64,000 nt of DNA from Variovorax ginsengisoli (GTDB lineage Bacteria > Pseudomonadota > Gammaproteobacteria > Burkholderiales > Burkholderiaceae_C), in the NCBI RefSeq assembly GCF_030486595.1, contig NZ_JAUJZH010000009.1, positions 1-64,000 on the forward strand, read 5' to 3'. This document shows, piece by piece, positions 9,045 to 17,861 of this stretch. The position numbers and the translations under genes are program-made. The stretch's first letter is position 1, and the number at the start of each line of letters is the position of its first letter. The notes beneath the pieces are model-generated. The model saw only the letters and a list, made by a program, of their open reading frames with translations. It did not search any database and was not told the origin of the DNA.

Positions 9045-9764
9045 ATGTCCCAGCAAAAACGAATCGGCGTGTTGACGCCGTCCTCCAACACGGCGCTCGA
9101 GCCGCTGACCAGCGCGATGGTCGCCGGCGTGCCGGGCGTCTCGGCCCACTTCTCGCGCTTCCGGGTGACCGAGATCTCGATGGGCGACAAGTCGCAGAAC
9201 CAGTTCGACGAGCGCACCATCCTCGACGCCGCGCAGCTGCTGGCCGATGCCAAGGTCGACGTGATCTGCTGGAGCGGCACCTCCGCCAGCTGGCTCGGCT
9301 TCGACCGCGACCGTGCGCTGTGCGCCCGCATCACCGAGCTGACCGGCATCCCGGCGACGACGTCGGTGCTGGCGCTCAACGAGCTGCTCGCGGCGCAGGG
9401 GGCGCGCACGCTCGGCCTGGTTTCGCCCTACGTCGAGGACGTGCAGCGGCGCATCGTTGCCAACTACGCGGCGCTCGACATCGAATGCGTCGCCGAACGC
9501 CACCTGGACCTGACGGTGAACTTCTCGTTCGCCGAGGTCGCGCCAGATACCTTGCGCACGATGATCCGCGAGGTCGCGCAGCGCAGGCCCGACGCCATCA
9601 CGGTGATGTGCACCAACCTCCACGGCGCGCCCCTGGCCGCCGAGATGGAGCATGAGCTCGGCATCCCGATCTACGACTCGGTGGCGACCGTGGTCTGGAA
9701 GGCACTGAAGCTCGCCGACGTCGATCCGCGCGCGGTCAAGGGCTGGGGAGGGCTGTTCGCATGA
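9045..9764 (+). CDS. Asp/Glu racemase superfamily enzyme, maleate isomerase/arylmalonate decarboxylase-like, single-Cys type
   Basis: 239 aa enzyme opening with TPSSNTALEP, as in maleate isomerases and arylmalonate decarboxylases. Two-Cys members have a cysteine in both half-sites. Here the second is present as Cys189 in VMCTNL, but the first half-site reads SGTSAS with Gly78 at the usual Cys position. That Gly/Cys pattern is the one known from Bordetella arylmalonate decarboxylase (Gly74, Cys188). Cys75 is only three residues away and could complicate this reading. Function is therefore either decarboxylation of a malonate-type acid or isomerisation. Its stop overlaps the hydantoinase start by four bases. 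Confidence 0.78.
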   Translation: MSQQKRIGVLTPSSNTALEPLTSAMVAGVPGVSAHFSRFRVTEISMGDKSQNQFDERTILDAAQLLADAKVDVICWSGTSASWLGFDRDRALCARITELTGIPATTSVLALNELLAAQGARTLGLVSPYVEDVQRRIVANYAALDIECVAERHLDLTVNFSFAEVAPDTLRTMIREVAQRRPDAITVMCTNLHGAPLAAEMEHELGIPIYDSVATVVWKALKLADVDPRAVKGWGGLFA

Positions 9765-11197
9765 GCACAAGCCAATTCGACCTGGTCGTGCGCAACGCGC
9801 GCGTGGCCACCGCCAGCGACACCTTCGACGCCGACATCGGCATCGCGGCCGGCCGTATCGTGCAGTTGGGACTGGGCTTGCCGCCGGGGCGCCGCGAGAT
9901 CGACGCCGCCGGGGCCTTCGTCACGCCCGGCGGCGTCGATGCCCACTGCCATCTCGACCAGCCCATGGAAGCGCCCGTGCGCATGGCGGACGACTTCGAC
10001 ACCGGCACCCGCGCGGCCGCCTGCGGCGGCACGACCACGGTGATCCCGTTCGCCGCGCAGCAAAAAGGCCAGTCGTTGCGCGCCGCGGTGCGCGACTACC
10101 ACGAGCGGGCCGAAGGCCGCGCGCACGTCGACCATGCCTTCCACCTGATCGTCAGCGACCCCACAGAGGAGGTGCTGAAGAACGAGCTGCCGCAGCTGAT
10201 CGCCGAGGGCTACACCTCGTTCAAGATCTACATGACCTACGACGACCTCAAGCTGAACGACGGCCAGATCCTGGACGTGCTGGACGTCGCCCGCAGCCAC
10301 GACGCGATGGCGATGATCCACGCCGAGAACGCCGACTGCATCGAGTGGCTGACCCGGCGGCTGGAGGCCAGCGGCCGGACCGCGCCGCGCTTTCATGCAC
10401 ATTCGCGGCCGATGCTGGTCGAACGCGAGGCGACCCATCGCGCGATCGCGCTGTCGGAACTCGTCGACGTGCCGATCATGATCGTCCACGTCTCGGGCAA
10501 GGAGGCTGTCGAGCAGATCCGCTGGGCGCGCTCGCACGGCCTGCACGTGTTCGCCGAGACCTGCCCGCAGTACCTCTTCCTCACGGCCGAGGACCTCGGC
10601 ATCGACGACAGCTACGGTGGCGCGCGCTGCGTCTGCAGCCCGCCGCCGCGCAACAAGGACAACCAGCAGGTCATCTGGAACGGCCTGGCCGACGGCTTGT
10701 TCACGATCTTCTCGTCCGACCACGCGCCGTTCCGCTACGACGCGCCCGAAGGCAAGAAGCCGGGCGGCAAGGAGGTCGAGTTCCGTCACATCCCCAACGG
10801 CATTCCGGGCATCGAGACGCGCCTGCCGCTCTTGTTCTCGCACGGCGTGCTCGATGGGCGGATCACGATCAACCGCTTCGTCGAACTCACGTCGACGAAT
10901 CCCGCCAAGGCCTACGGCCTGCACCCGCGCAAGGGCACCATCGCGATCGGCGCCGATGCCGACCTGGTGGTCTGGGGCGCGACGCCCCGGCAGGTCCGCA
11001 ACGCCGACCTGCACCATGCGGTCGACTACACGCCCTACGAAGGCATCGACGTGAAGGCGTGGCCCGCCCTCACGCTGGCGCGCGGCGAGGTCGTGTGGGA
11101 CGGACAGACATTCCATCCGCGCGCCGGCCGCGGAGAGTTCCTGCGCCGCGGCCGGCCCACGCTGCTGCCGCAGGCGCCACAGCGAGGCACGCCATGA
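9761..11197 (+). CDS. dihydropyrimidinase / hydantoinase (cyclic amidohydrolase)
   Basis: Metal-dependent amidohydrolase, 478 aa, normal for D-hydantoinases and dihydropyrimidinases. Visible ligands are DAHCHLDQ (HxH pair, near residue 64), the carboxylated Lys in TSFKIYMTYD (near residue 154), the His in MIHAENAD and IVHVSG, and SSDHAPF (metal Asp, near residue 322). It opens cyclic imides or hydantoin rings to N-carbamoyl or amide acids in the cytosol. It sits between two racemase-superfamily genes with ATGA overlaps at both ends, as in hydantoin-processing clusters. No carbamoylase is in the operon; the amidase at 3287-4663 could fill a related role. Confidence 0.9.
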   Translation: MSTSQFDLVVRNARVATASDTFDADIGIAAGRIVQLGLGLPPGRREIDAAGAFVTPGGVDAHCHLDQPMEAPVRMADDFDTGTRAAACGGTTTVIPFAAQQKGQSLRAAVRDYHERAEGRAHVDHAFHLIVSDPTEEVLKNELPQLIAEGYTSFKIYMTYDDLKLNDGQILDVLDVARSHDAMAMIHAENADCIEWLTRRLEASGRTAPRFHAHSRPMLVEREATHRAIALSELVDVPIMIVHVSGKEAVEQIRWARSHGLHVFAETCPQYLFLTAEDLGIDDSYGGARCVCSPPPRNKDNQQVIWNGLADGLFTIFSSDHAPFRYDAPEGKKPGGKEVEFRHIPNGIPGIETRLPLLFSHGVLDGRITINRFVELTSTNPAKAYGLHPRKGTIAIGADADLVVWGATPRQVRNADLHHAVDYTPYEGIDVKAWPALTLARGEVVWDGQTFHPRAGRGEFLRRGRPTLLPQAPQRGTP

Positions 11198-11949
11198 AGA
11201 TCCTGCTGATCAACCCCAACACCTCCCAGAGCGTCTCCGACCTGATCGAGGCCGAGGCCCGCCGCGCCGCCGCGCCGGGCACGCAGGTGAGCGTGCTCAC
11301 GGCGCCCTTCGGCGTCGCCTACATCGAGACCCGCTTCGAGTCGCTGATCGGCGCCTACGCGGCCGCCACGCTGGCGGCCGAACATTGCGACCGGCACGAT
11401 GCGATCGTGGTCGCGGCCTTCGGCGACCCTGGCATCGACGGCCTGCGCGAAGTGCTGGACATCCCCGTGGTCGGCCTCACCGAGGCGGCGCTGATGAGCG
11501 CCTGCCTGCTCGGCAAGCGCTTCTCGATCGTGGCGATCTCGCACCGCATCACCGCGTGGTACCGCGAATGCGTCGCCGCCAACGGCCTGAGCGACCGGTT
11601 GGCCAGCATCCGGAACCTGGACGACCCGCTGAAGGACATCGGCCGCGTGCAGGAAGACCACACCGCGCGCCTGGAGGCCCTGTGCCTGTCGGCCGTGCAG
11701 GACGACGGCGCCGACGTGATCATCATCGCCGGTGCGCCGCTGGCGGGCCTGGCGCGATCCATCCGGGAGCGCATTCCCGTGCCCGTGGTCGATGGCGTGT
11801 CGAGCGCCGTGTGCCATGCGCAGACCCTGGTTTCGCTGGGCACGCTGCCGGCGCGGCAGGGCAGCTTCGCGCCGCCGCCGATCAAGCCGAACCACGGCCT
11901 GCCGGAGGGCATCGCGCGCCTGCTCGCCCGCGACCGCACGCAGCGATGA
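11194..11949 (+). CDS. Asp/Glu/hydantoin racemase family protein lacking both catalytic cysteines
   Basis: 251 aa protein of the hydantoin/allantoin racemase family: MKILLINPNTS at the start, AAFGDPGIDG in the first half-site and VDGVSSAV near the end. In active racemases the first motif is CFGDPG and the second is LGCAGM. Here these positions are Ala75 and Gly180, so both acid/base cysteines are missing. Other cysteines (65, 104, 126, 164, 207) lie outside the motifs. It overlaps the hydantoinase by four bases. It may be a decarboxylase, lyase or binding protein of this fold, or a subfamily with another mechanism; simple two-base racemisation is unlikely. Confidence 0.8.
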   Translation: MKILLINPNTSQSVSDLIEAEARRAAAPGTQVSVLTAPFGVAYIETRFESLIGAYAAATLAAEHCDRHDAIVVAAFGDPGIDGLREVLDIPVVGLTEAALMSACLLGKRFSIVAISHRITAWYRECVAANGLSDRLASIRNLDDPLKDIGRVQEDHTARLEALCLSAVQDDGADVIIIAGAPLAGLARSIRERIPVPVVDGVSSAVCHAQTLVSLGTLPARQGSFAPPPIKPNHGLPEGIARLLARDRTQR

Positions 11950-12007
11950 GGCCTCGCCGATGCGGCGCTGGCACGCGGTCCGTGCGTCGTCGCTAAGATC
12001 GAAAGCC

Positions 12008-12718
12008 ATGCCAAAGAAACTGAGTCCACCCAAGGAAGCCGGCGGCGCCGCCCGCGAGCAGAGCGTCGACGCCATTGCCGAGAAGATCTCCACGGCGATC
12101 CTCGAGCACCGGCTCGCGCCGGGTACCAAGCTCGGCGAAGACCGGCTGGCCAACATCTTCGGCACCAGCCGCGCCAAGGTGCGCGAGGTGCTGGCCCGCC
12201 TGGCGCACGAACAGATCGTCGAGCTGGTGCCGCAGCGCGGCGCGCATGTCGCCAAGCCCACCATCGAGCAGGCGCGCGATGTCTTCGAGGCGCGCCGCCT
12301 GATCGAGCCCGGCGTGCTGCGCCGGCTGGTCGGCACCATCGACGACTTCAAGATGCAGCGGCTGCGCCGGCACCTCGAGCTGGAAGCCGACGCGCGCCAG
12401 CGCAACGACGCGCGCGCGGTGGTCCGGTTGTCGGGCGAGTTCCATTTGCTGCTGGCCGAGCTCGCCGGCAATTCGGCGCTGGCACGCACGATGCGCGAGC
12501 TGTCGACGCTGACCTGCCTGATCATCTCGCTGTACGACGCGCCCACCGCGACCAGCTGCCGCGCCGACGAGCACGAGGAGATCGTGGAAGCGATCAAGCG
12601 CAACGATGCGAAGCGGGCCGAAACACTGATGCTTCATCACCTGGATCACATCCAGGAAAGCCTCAAGCTCGATGCGGGCAGCGACGAGGCCGATCTGGAG
12701 AGCATCCTCGGCACATAG
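12008..12718 (+). CDS. GntR family transcriptional regulator (FadR subfamily, FCD domain)
   Basis: 236 aa regulator. A winged helix-turn-helix at about residues 20-85 contains LGEDRLANIFGTSRAKVREVLARL and the wing VPQRGAHVAKP. An all-helical FCD ligand domain follows (about residues 95-220), with the usual Arg/Asp/His positions (DVFEARRLIEP, EFHLLLAELAGN, DEHEEIVEAI). It is the last gene after the racemase, 58 bases downstream, and probably controls the promoter at 7547-7575 in response to an acidic ligand from the pathway. Confidence 0.88.
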   Translation: MPKKLSPPKEAGGAAREQSVDAIAEKISTAILEHRLAPGTKLGEDRLANIFGTSRAKVREVLARLAHEQIVELVPQRGAHVAKPTIEQARDVFEARRLIEPGVLRRLVGTIDDFKMQRLRRHLELEADARQRNDARAVVRLSGEFHLLLAELAGNSALARTMRELSTLTCLIISLYDAPTATSCRADEHEEIVEAIKRNDAKRAETLMLHHLDHIQESLKLDAGSDEADLESILGT

Positions 12719-12736
12719 CGCCCACTCGGCCTGCCG

Positions 12737-13576
12737 TCAAAACCTGTAGGAAGCGAAGACGCCGTAGGTCGTTTGCGTTCTGTCTTCGGTGATCGGGCTG
12801 TTTTCGGCGTCGCCTTGCAGCCAGGCGACGGAGACGCTCGCGCCAAGGCCCCACTGGGCGGTCAATTGGTACTGGGCGCCGACCGAGAAGCGCACCGTAT
12901 TGAGGCCGCCTCCCGCCCGGTACGGCGCCACGCCGGCGATCAGGCTCTGCGGGGCGCTGATGCCGTAGAAGGTCTGGGTGTACTTGCCGTTGGCCCAGGT
13001 GACACCGGGCCCGGCCGTCAGGACCAGCCTGTCGTTGACCAGGTACCTGCCTTCGAGGTCGAGGGCGATCCGGGTGCCTTGGTCGTTGCCCCCGATGTCG
13101 GAAAGCAGGAAGCCCCGGACCGTCAGCCAGTCGTAGGTATAGGAGGCGAACACGCTGCCGAGTGCGGTCTCGGGGATGTCGCCCCAGCCGCGGAGGATCG
13201 GCGCGTCGGACTCCTTGCGCGGCTTGGTCAGTTCGCCGCCCAAGGCGATCCCGAAGCGCCAGGCGTCATCCTGGATGATGTTGAAGCCGACACCGAATGG
13301 AAAGCCCGCCCCCGGCGTGCCGCCGATGAAGTAGCGTCCATAGTTTGCGGTGACCAGCGGCACAGCCACCGTCTGCGTGTCGCCGCTGCCGGGATACCTG
13401 GGGCGGTTGAAGACGCCGAGCCCCGCCGAAAACCGCCAGCTGTCATCGGCCGCCTGATCCAGCCGGGCCTGGGCCATCGCGTCGTGCGCAGTCAGCAAGG
13501 CGGCGACCGTTGTACTCAGAAAAATGAAGTGAGCGCCAATTTTTTGGCCGTGAAGCATCGAGCGTTTCTGAAGCAT
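12737..13576 (-). CDS. mipA: MipA/OmpV family outer membrane protein
   Basis: 279 aa beta-barrel protein. The signal peptide ends AMAQA at about residue 35 (the in-frame Met at residue 7 is an alternative start). The mature protein has alternating aromatic strands, the MipA landmarks RYPGSGD and PFGVGFN, and a C-terminal Phe (ASYRF) recognised by the Bam complex. MipA proteins were first tied to the MltA/PBP1B murein machinery, while OmpV relatives are porin-like. It is convergent with the GntR gene, 18 bases between stops, so it is an independent unit. Confidence 0.85.
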   Translation of the reverse strand: MLQKRSMLHGQKIGAHFIFLSTTVAALLTAHDAMAQARLDQAADDSWRFSAGLGVFNRPRYPGSGDTQTVAVPLVTANYGRYFIGGTPGAGFPFGVGFNIIQDDAWRFGIALGGELTKPRKESDAPILRGWGDIPETALGSVFASYTYDWLTVRGFLLSDIGGNDQGTRIALDLEGRYLVNDRLVLTAGPGVTWANGKYTQTFYGISAPQSLIAGVAPYRAGGGLNTVRFSVGAQYQLTAQWGLGASVSVAWLQGDAENSPITEDRTQTTYGVFASYRF

Positions 13577-13669
13577 GACGAAGAAGTGTGAACCCTACCG
13601 GGGCAAAGCGTAGGGCGCATTTCGGTTTTTGTCACGCAGCGCGAAGAACGATCGGCGGGCCTGCCCTTT

Positions 13670-16600
13670 TCAATCCACCGCCGGCACTTCCCGCCAGTTC
13701 AACAACCTCACCGCGGTTCCCGCCCCCGTCTGCACCCCGACCCGGCGAAGCTCTCCTTGAACGTCACCCGATATCAGTCTCACGCGCCCATCGACGCCGA
13801 GGAACTTCAAGTCGGTGATGGCCGCCGAATTGCTCACGTAGGAAAGCGTTCCTTCCGGCGTCAACGCCGACTTGCCCGAGCCGAAGTTGACTGCGTAGAT
13901 CCGGCTCTGCCCCGACGGGCTGCAGGCGTTGCCGGTCGTCAGCAGCGACGAGAACGCCACGATGCCGCTGTAGGCCGTCGGATTCGACACCGCGCGCCAG
14001 GCGACGCTGTTGGTGGTGCCGAGGTCGACGTACCAACCGACCTTGTTGTTGAAATCCAGCGCCGTCGCGCTGATCAGGTCCTCGACGCCGATGCCGGTCA
14101 GGTTCGCGCGGGTCAGCGGATATGACGCGCCGGCAGGCAACCCGCTCGTGGTGCCGAAGGTCGTGGCGGTACCGTCGATGATGGCGTAGAAGGTCTGGCT
14201 TCCGCTGGTGTTGATATCGATCGTGTCCAGCAGCTGTCCAGTCCCGAACATCACATAGCGCTTGCGCGATTTCGGGTCGACTTCGACCAGCGGCTGCGAC
14301 GTGATGGGCTGGGCGTTGCCGCCGCTCGCCGCGTCGGTCACCGTCGCCAGCATCAGCGGCGCCGGGTAGCCGCCGGTTGCGGCGCTGACATCGAAGCGCC
14401 ACAACTGACCGTTCAGGTCGCCGGCATAGATCGCGTCGGCCGTGCCGTCGGTGAAATCCTTGATGTACGCCGTGGCCTGGGCCAGGCCTGGGGCGGCAGT
14501 TGCCGTCGCCACCTTCTCGAGCAGCGTGCCGTTGCGCGGGTCGACGAAATAGATGTAGCCGGCCGTGCTGGCGTTGCCGTCGACATAACCTGAAGTGAAC
14601 ACCACCACCCAGCCATATTTCGGCGTCTTGATCACCAGCGGTGCGCCGAAGCTGTAGCCCATGGTGCTGTTGTCGGTGAACTCCCAAAGCACCTTGTCCT
14701 TGACGATGGCCTCGGTCGTCATGCCCGCGGGATTGGTCACGTCGATGGCATAGAAGCTCTTGCCGCCCTTGCCCAGGCCGCCGATGACCACCGTGCGCCA
14801 GTCTGAGTTCGTTGCGTTGGTGGTCGACTTGACGCCGGCCGCATAGTTGAAGTCGATGTCGAAGGCCAGCGGCGTCGCGTCGACGTAGTAGCGATGCTCG
14901 TAGTTCGGGTTGCCGATCTGGGCCAGTCCGTCGACCGTGGGCGTCGCCGGATTGCTGGGCCCGTTGAACAGTGCGCTCGGTACATAGGCGAACTGTTCCT
15001 TGCCCGCTTCCGAGCCACTCAGTGCGCCGTTGAAGGCGTGCATCATCCCGTCGTTGGCACCCACGTAGACCATGGTCGGGCGGGTCGCCCAGGTCGTCTT
15101 GAAGGTCGTGTATCCAGGGTTGATCGATTCGGAGTACCGCATGGAGGGAGGTGCCACAGGCGTGACCTTTGCATTCACGATATCGCCGAGCAGCGCGAGG
15201 CGCTGCCGATAGGGCCGCGACGTGGCGGCCGCCGTCTTCTCGTTGCTCCGATCGCCGCGCAGGTAGTTGAGGTAGTTGGCGCTGTCGTCGGTTGCCGCAG
15301 GTGTGTCCCACGGCGTGTTCAGTGCCGCCTTCAGTCCGGCCGGAAGGCTCCCCGCCCGGAATGGAACGCCGACCCCGGCAGCGCTGTCCCAGGTGGCGAT
15401 GCGGCGGCCGGTATCCCATCCGATTCCGGCCAGCTGCGATTCATAGGTCGTGGCGCTGCTCCAGACCGTGGTCGACGACGGCGTGCCGTCGCTGGCAAAG
15501 GTGATGTTGCTGGCCGTCAGCACGCCGCTCCAGCCGTTGGAGTCGTATTGCGAGGCGTACGACGCCGCGCCCGACGACGACACCTGGACGGCGGAGAGCG
15601 AGAAGGACGTGGTGTAGGCCTTGATGGCATTGGCAATGCTGGCGAACGCTCGGGTCAGGCCGTCGAGCATCTGGTCGGGCCGTCCAGCGGTGAAGTAGTT
15701 GTCGGGCCGATTCTGGACGGTGTTGTTTCGCACGTCGGTGAGCGTCTCGCCGCTCGTGGACCACCAGGTCAGGGGAATGTTGTCGACGAAGTTGTAGGGG
15801 TCGAAGTCGCCCGGGACCTTGAGGCCGCCGAACTTCGCTGCCAGGTAGAACTGGTTGTTGGCCTGGAACGACTGCTCCAGCACGTCGACCCAGTAGGTCT
15901 GGACCGTCTGCTTGCCGACGGTCTTTGCGACCCCGGCAACGTCGGGTCGGATGTCGGTCGTGTTCGCGTCGTAGGCGAGACCGGCGATATAGGCGGAATT
16001 GTTGCGTCCGCTGTAGTCGTCGGTGCTGCCGATGCTGCCCAGTCCCTGGAGCGCCCCGACCTTGTTGGTGGCAGTCACAGCATTCACCGGGTCGGTTGCG
16101 AATTCGGCGGGGATGGCCGGCTCGCGCGTCCTGTAGTCGGTATTGCCAGGCACGTTCTTGTCGACGTGGGTGTAGATGTCACCGATGCCAAGCACGAAGT
16201 TGCGCTGGCACGAGTACTGGATCGGATCGTCCCAGTTGGTGATCACCGGGAAGCCGTCGAGCATCCGGGCCTTGGAGCCCGTGTCGTTCGTTCCAAGATT
16301 GCTCCACAGTGGCACGTTGCCCAGGTTCTTGTAGTAGCGAAGCACCGAGTAGTACATCTCGCTGACCGGGTCATAGTCCTTGTAGTCGCCGGGAATCAGC
16401 TGCCCGAACTTGTTCAGGTAGTTGATGACGCCGCTGTCCTGGATCGTGATGCCGGTCGCGGCGGTCGTGTTGCTCGCATCCGTCGGGTTGGGATTGCGCA
16501 CGAACTGGCCCGTGGTCGAGCTCCACTCCTTGGCACCGTTGTCCGTGTCGGGCAGGCCGGGCACCGGCTGGTTGGGCCCGACGAACTTCTGGCTGGCGCG

Positions 16601-17842
16601 CATCACCCCGCCGTCGCGCTGGTCGCTGCTGTCGTTCAGGTAGCCGAAGGCGCTGAACCGCATGCGTTGCGCGTATTTCTGGATCAAGCCTTCGGGCTTG
16701 TAGTTGTTTCCATACTTCTGGCAGTTCGATTCGAGGGTCAGGCCGGCCACCGGTGCACAGACCTTCACGCGCATCGTGTAGTCGACGGACGTACTGGCCG
16801 TGGTGAAAGTCGTGAAACTGGTGCTCGAGGGCCTTTGCCACTGGAACTGAAGCTGGGCACCACCGTTGCCCTGGTAGAACTCCAGCTTGACATTGAAACT
16901 CTGTCCCGCGGTCATCGTCACGGCTTGGCTGGTGTCCGTCGTCGTGCCGTGATCGGTCCAGTTGTCGATCAAGAGTACATCGTCGATCCAGAGCCGCACG
17001 CCGTCGTCCGAGAGCGTGCGGAAGTAGTAGGTTCCGGCCTCCGGCGCACTGAACGAGCCGGTATAGCGGGCGGAAAAATAGCTGCCTGTGACGCCAGGTG
17101 CCGGGCTCGCGCCATTCCAGATGTGGTTGGCGTCGTCGTTGACCACCGTTGCGGTCGCGCCGCCGACGAAGCCCTTGTACTGGCCGCTCGTGCCTTGGTA
17201 GTAGTCGCCCTTGAGCGGCCGGCCCCCGGTCAGGGTCTCGCGGGTGACCCGCATCTTGAACCCCATGTTCTGGGCCTTGATGAGAACCGAGCTTGTCGTC
17301 GGGTCCGGCGTCGCGCCGGCTATTTCGGCGGTTGGAAGGTAGCGGTCGTCGAACAAGCCGCGGTTGCCGTGCCAGCCCTGTTCTAGGATGGTGAGGTCGA
17401 CATCGTCGACCACGCGCCGGCCACCGGTCATGGCCCAGCGGAAAGGATCGATGGTCGTGGTTCCGGCCCAGTTCAGGAAATTGCCGCTCCAGTAGCCCGA
17501 GCACTTGTGCGCGGTCGCCATGGCGACCGGATTGAAGTAGCTCTTGTTGCCGGTGTTGGTGTCGTTGGGCGTGCTGTCGGCCACATACGCATAGCACTTG
17601 TTGGGATCGAAGTAGCCGAGGAAGGTGGCGGCGCTGGAATAGTTGTCGGTATGGGCCGTGCGCGAGGCGGTCGGCCATTCGACCGACAGCGCCAGGGCCA
17701 GATTGCCGGGAACGTTGGATGTCGCGAACACTGGCTGGTTGGCCAGGCTGGCCGCACCGATGAGGCCATGGGCGCCAAGCAGCATGGCCGCCAGGCCGGC
17801 GGCGCGGGCAGCGCCTGTCCAGCTCGATGAGGGTTTTTTCAT
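13670..17842 (-). CDS. pilY1: PilY1-like type IV pilus tip adhesin with PA14 domain
   Basis: 1390 aa secreted pilus-associated protein. Order: a signal peptide (about 1-35); an N-terminal region that contains a PA14 domain at about residues 215-370 (YTGSFSAPEAGTYYFR, SDDGVRLWIDDVLLID, VKLEFYQ); a middle region with DQRDGGVMR and DDYSGRNNSAYIAG; and a C-terminal PilC-type beta-propeller (about 900-1300) with VYVGANDGMMHAF and AGDLNGQLWRFD, the latter near the usual calcium loop. PilY1 supports pilus extension, twitching and surface sensing. It is last in the minor pilin operon, 19 bases after pilX. No von Willebrand A domain with a MIDAS motif is visible, unlike P. aeruginosa PilY1. Confidence 0.9.
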   Translation of the reverse strand: MKKPSSSWTGAARAAGLAAMLLGAHGLIGAASLANQPVFATSNVPGNLALALSVEWPTASRTAHTDNYSSAATFLGYFDPNKCYAYVADSTPNDTNTGNKSYFNPVAMATAHKCSGYWSGNFLNWAGTTTIDPFRWAMTGGRRVVDDVDLTILEQGWHGNRGLFDDRYLPTAEIAGATPDPTTSSVLIKAQNMGFKMRVTRETLTGGRPLKGDYYQGTSGQYKGFVGGATATVVNDDANHIWNGASPAPGVTGSYFSARYTGSFSAPEAGTYYFRTLSDDGVRLWIDDVLLIDNWTDHGTTTDTSQAVTMTAGQSFNVKLEFYQGNGGAQLQFQWQRPSSTSFTTFTTASTSVDYTMRVKVCAPVAGLTLESNCQKYGNNYKPEGLIQKYAQRMRFSAFGYLNDSSDQRDGGVMRASQKFVGPNQPVPGLPDTDNGAKEWSSTTGQFVRNPNPTDASNTTAATGITIQDSGVINYLNKFGQLIPGDYKDYDPVSEMYYSVLRYYKNLGNVPLWSNLGTNDTGSKARMLDGFPVITNWDDPIQYSCQRNFVLGIGDIYTHVDKNVPGNTDYRTREPAIPAEFATDPVNAVTATNKVGALQGLGSIGSTDDYSGRNNSAYIAGLAYDANTTDIRPDVAGVAKTVGKQTVQTYWVDVLEQSFQANNQFYLAAKFGGLKVPGDFDPYNFVDNIPLTWWSTSGETLTDVRNNTVQNRPDNYFTAGRPDQMLDGLTRAFASIANAIKAYTTSFSLSAVQVSSSGAASYASQYDSNGWSGVLTASNITFASDGTPSSTTVWSSATTYESQLAGIGWDTGRRIATWDSAAGVGVPFRAGSLPAGLKAALNTPWDTPAATDDSANYLNYLRGDRSNEKTAAATSRPYRQRLALLGDIVNAKVTPVAPPSMRYSESINPGYTTFKTTWATRPTMVYVGANDGMMHAFNGALSGSEAGKEQFAYVPSALFNGPSNPATPTVDGLAQIGNPNYEHRYYVDATPLAFDIDFNYAAGVKSTTNATNSDWRTVVIGGLGKGGKSFYAIDVTNPAGMTTEAIVKDKVLWEFTDNSTMGYSFGAPLVIKTPKYGWVVVFTSGYVDGNASTAGYIYFVDPRNGTLLEKVATATAAPGLAQATAYIKDFTDGTADAIYAGDLNGQLWRFDVSAATGGYPAPLMLATVTDAASGGNAQPITSQPLVEVDPKSRKRYVMFGTGQLLDTIDINTSGSQTFYAIIDGTATTFGTTSGLPAGASYPLTRANLTGIGVEDLISATALDFNNKVGWYVDLGTTNSVAWRAVSNPTAYSGIVAFSSLLTTGNACSPSGQSRIYAVNFGSGKSALTPEGTLSYVSNSAAITDLKFLGVDGRVRLISGDVQGELRRVGVQTGAGTAVRLLNWREVPAVD

Positions 17843-17861
17843 GATGAGCCTGTCGGCTTTC

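Noticed and set aside
14894..17386. 830-codon + strand frame opposite pilY1
   Set aside because: Antisense shadow of pilY1; the composition is Arg/Val/Gly repeats without domains.
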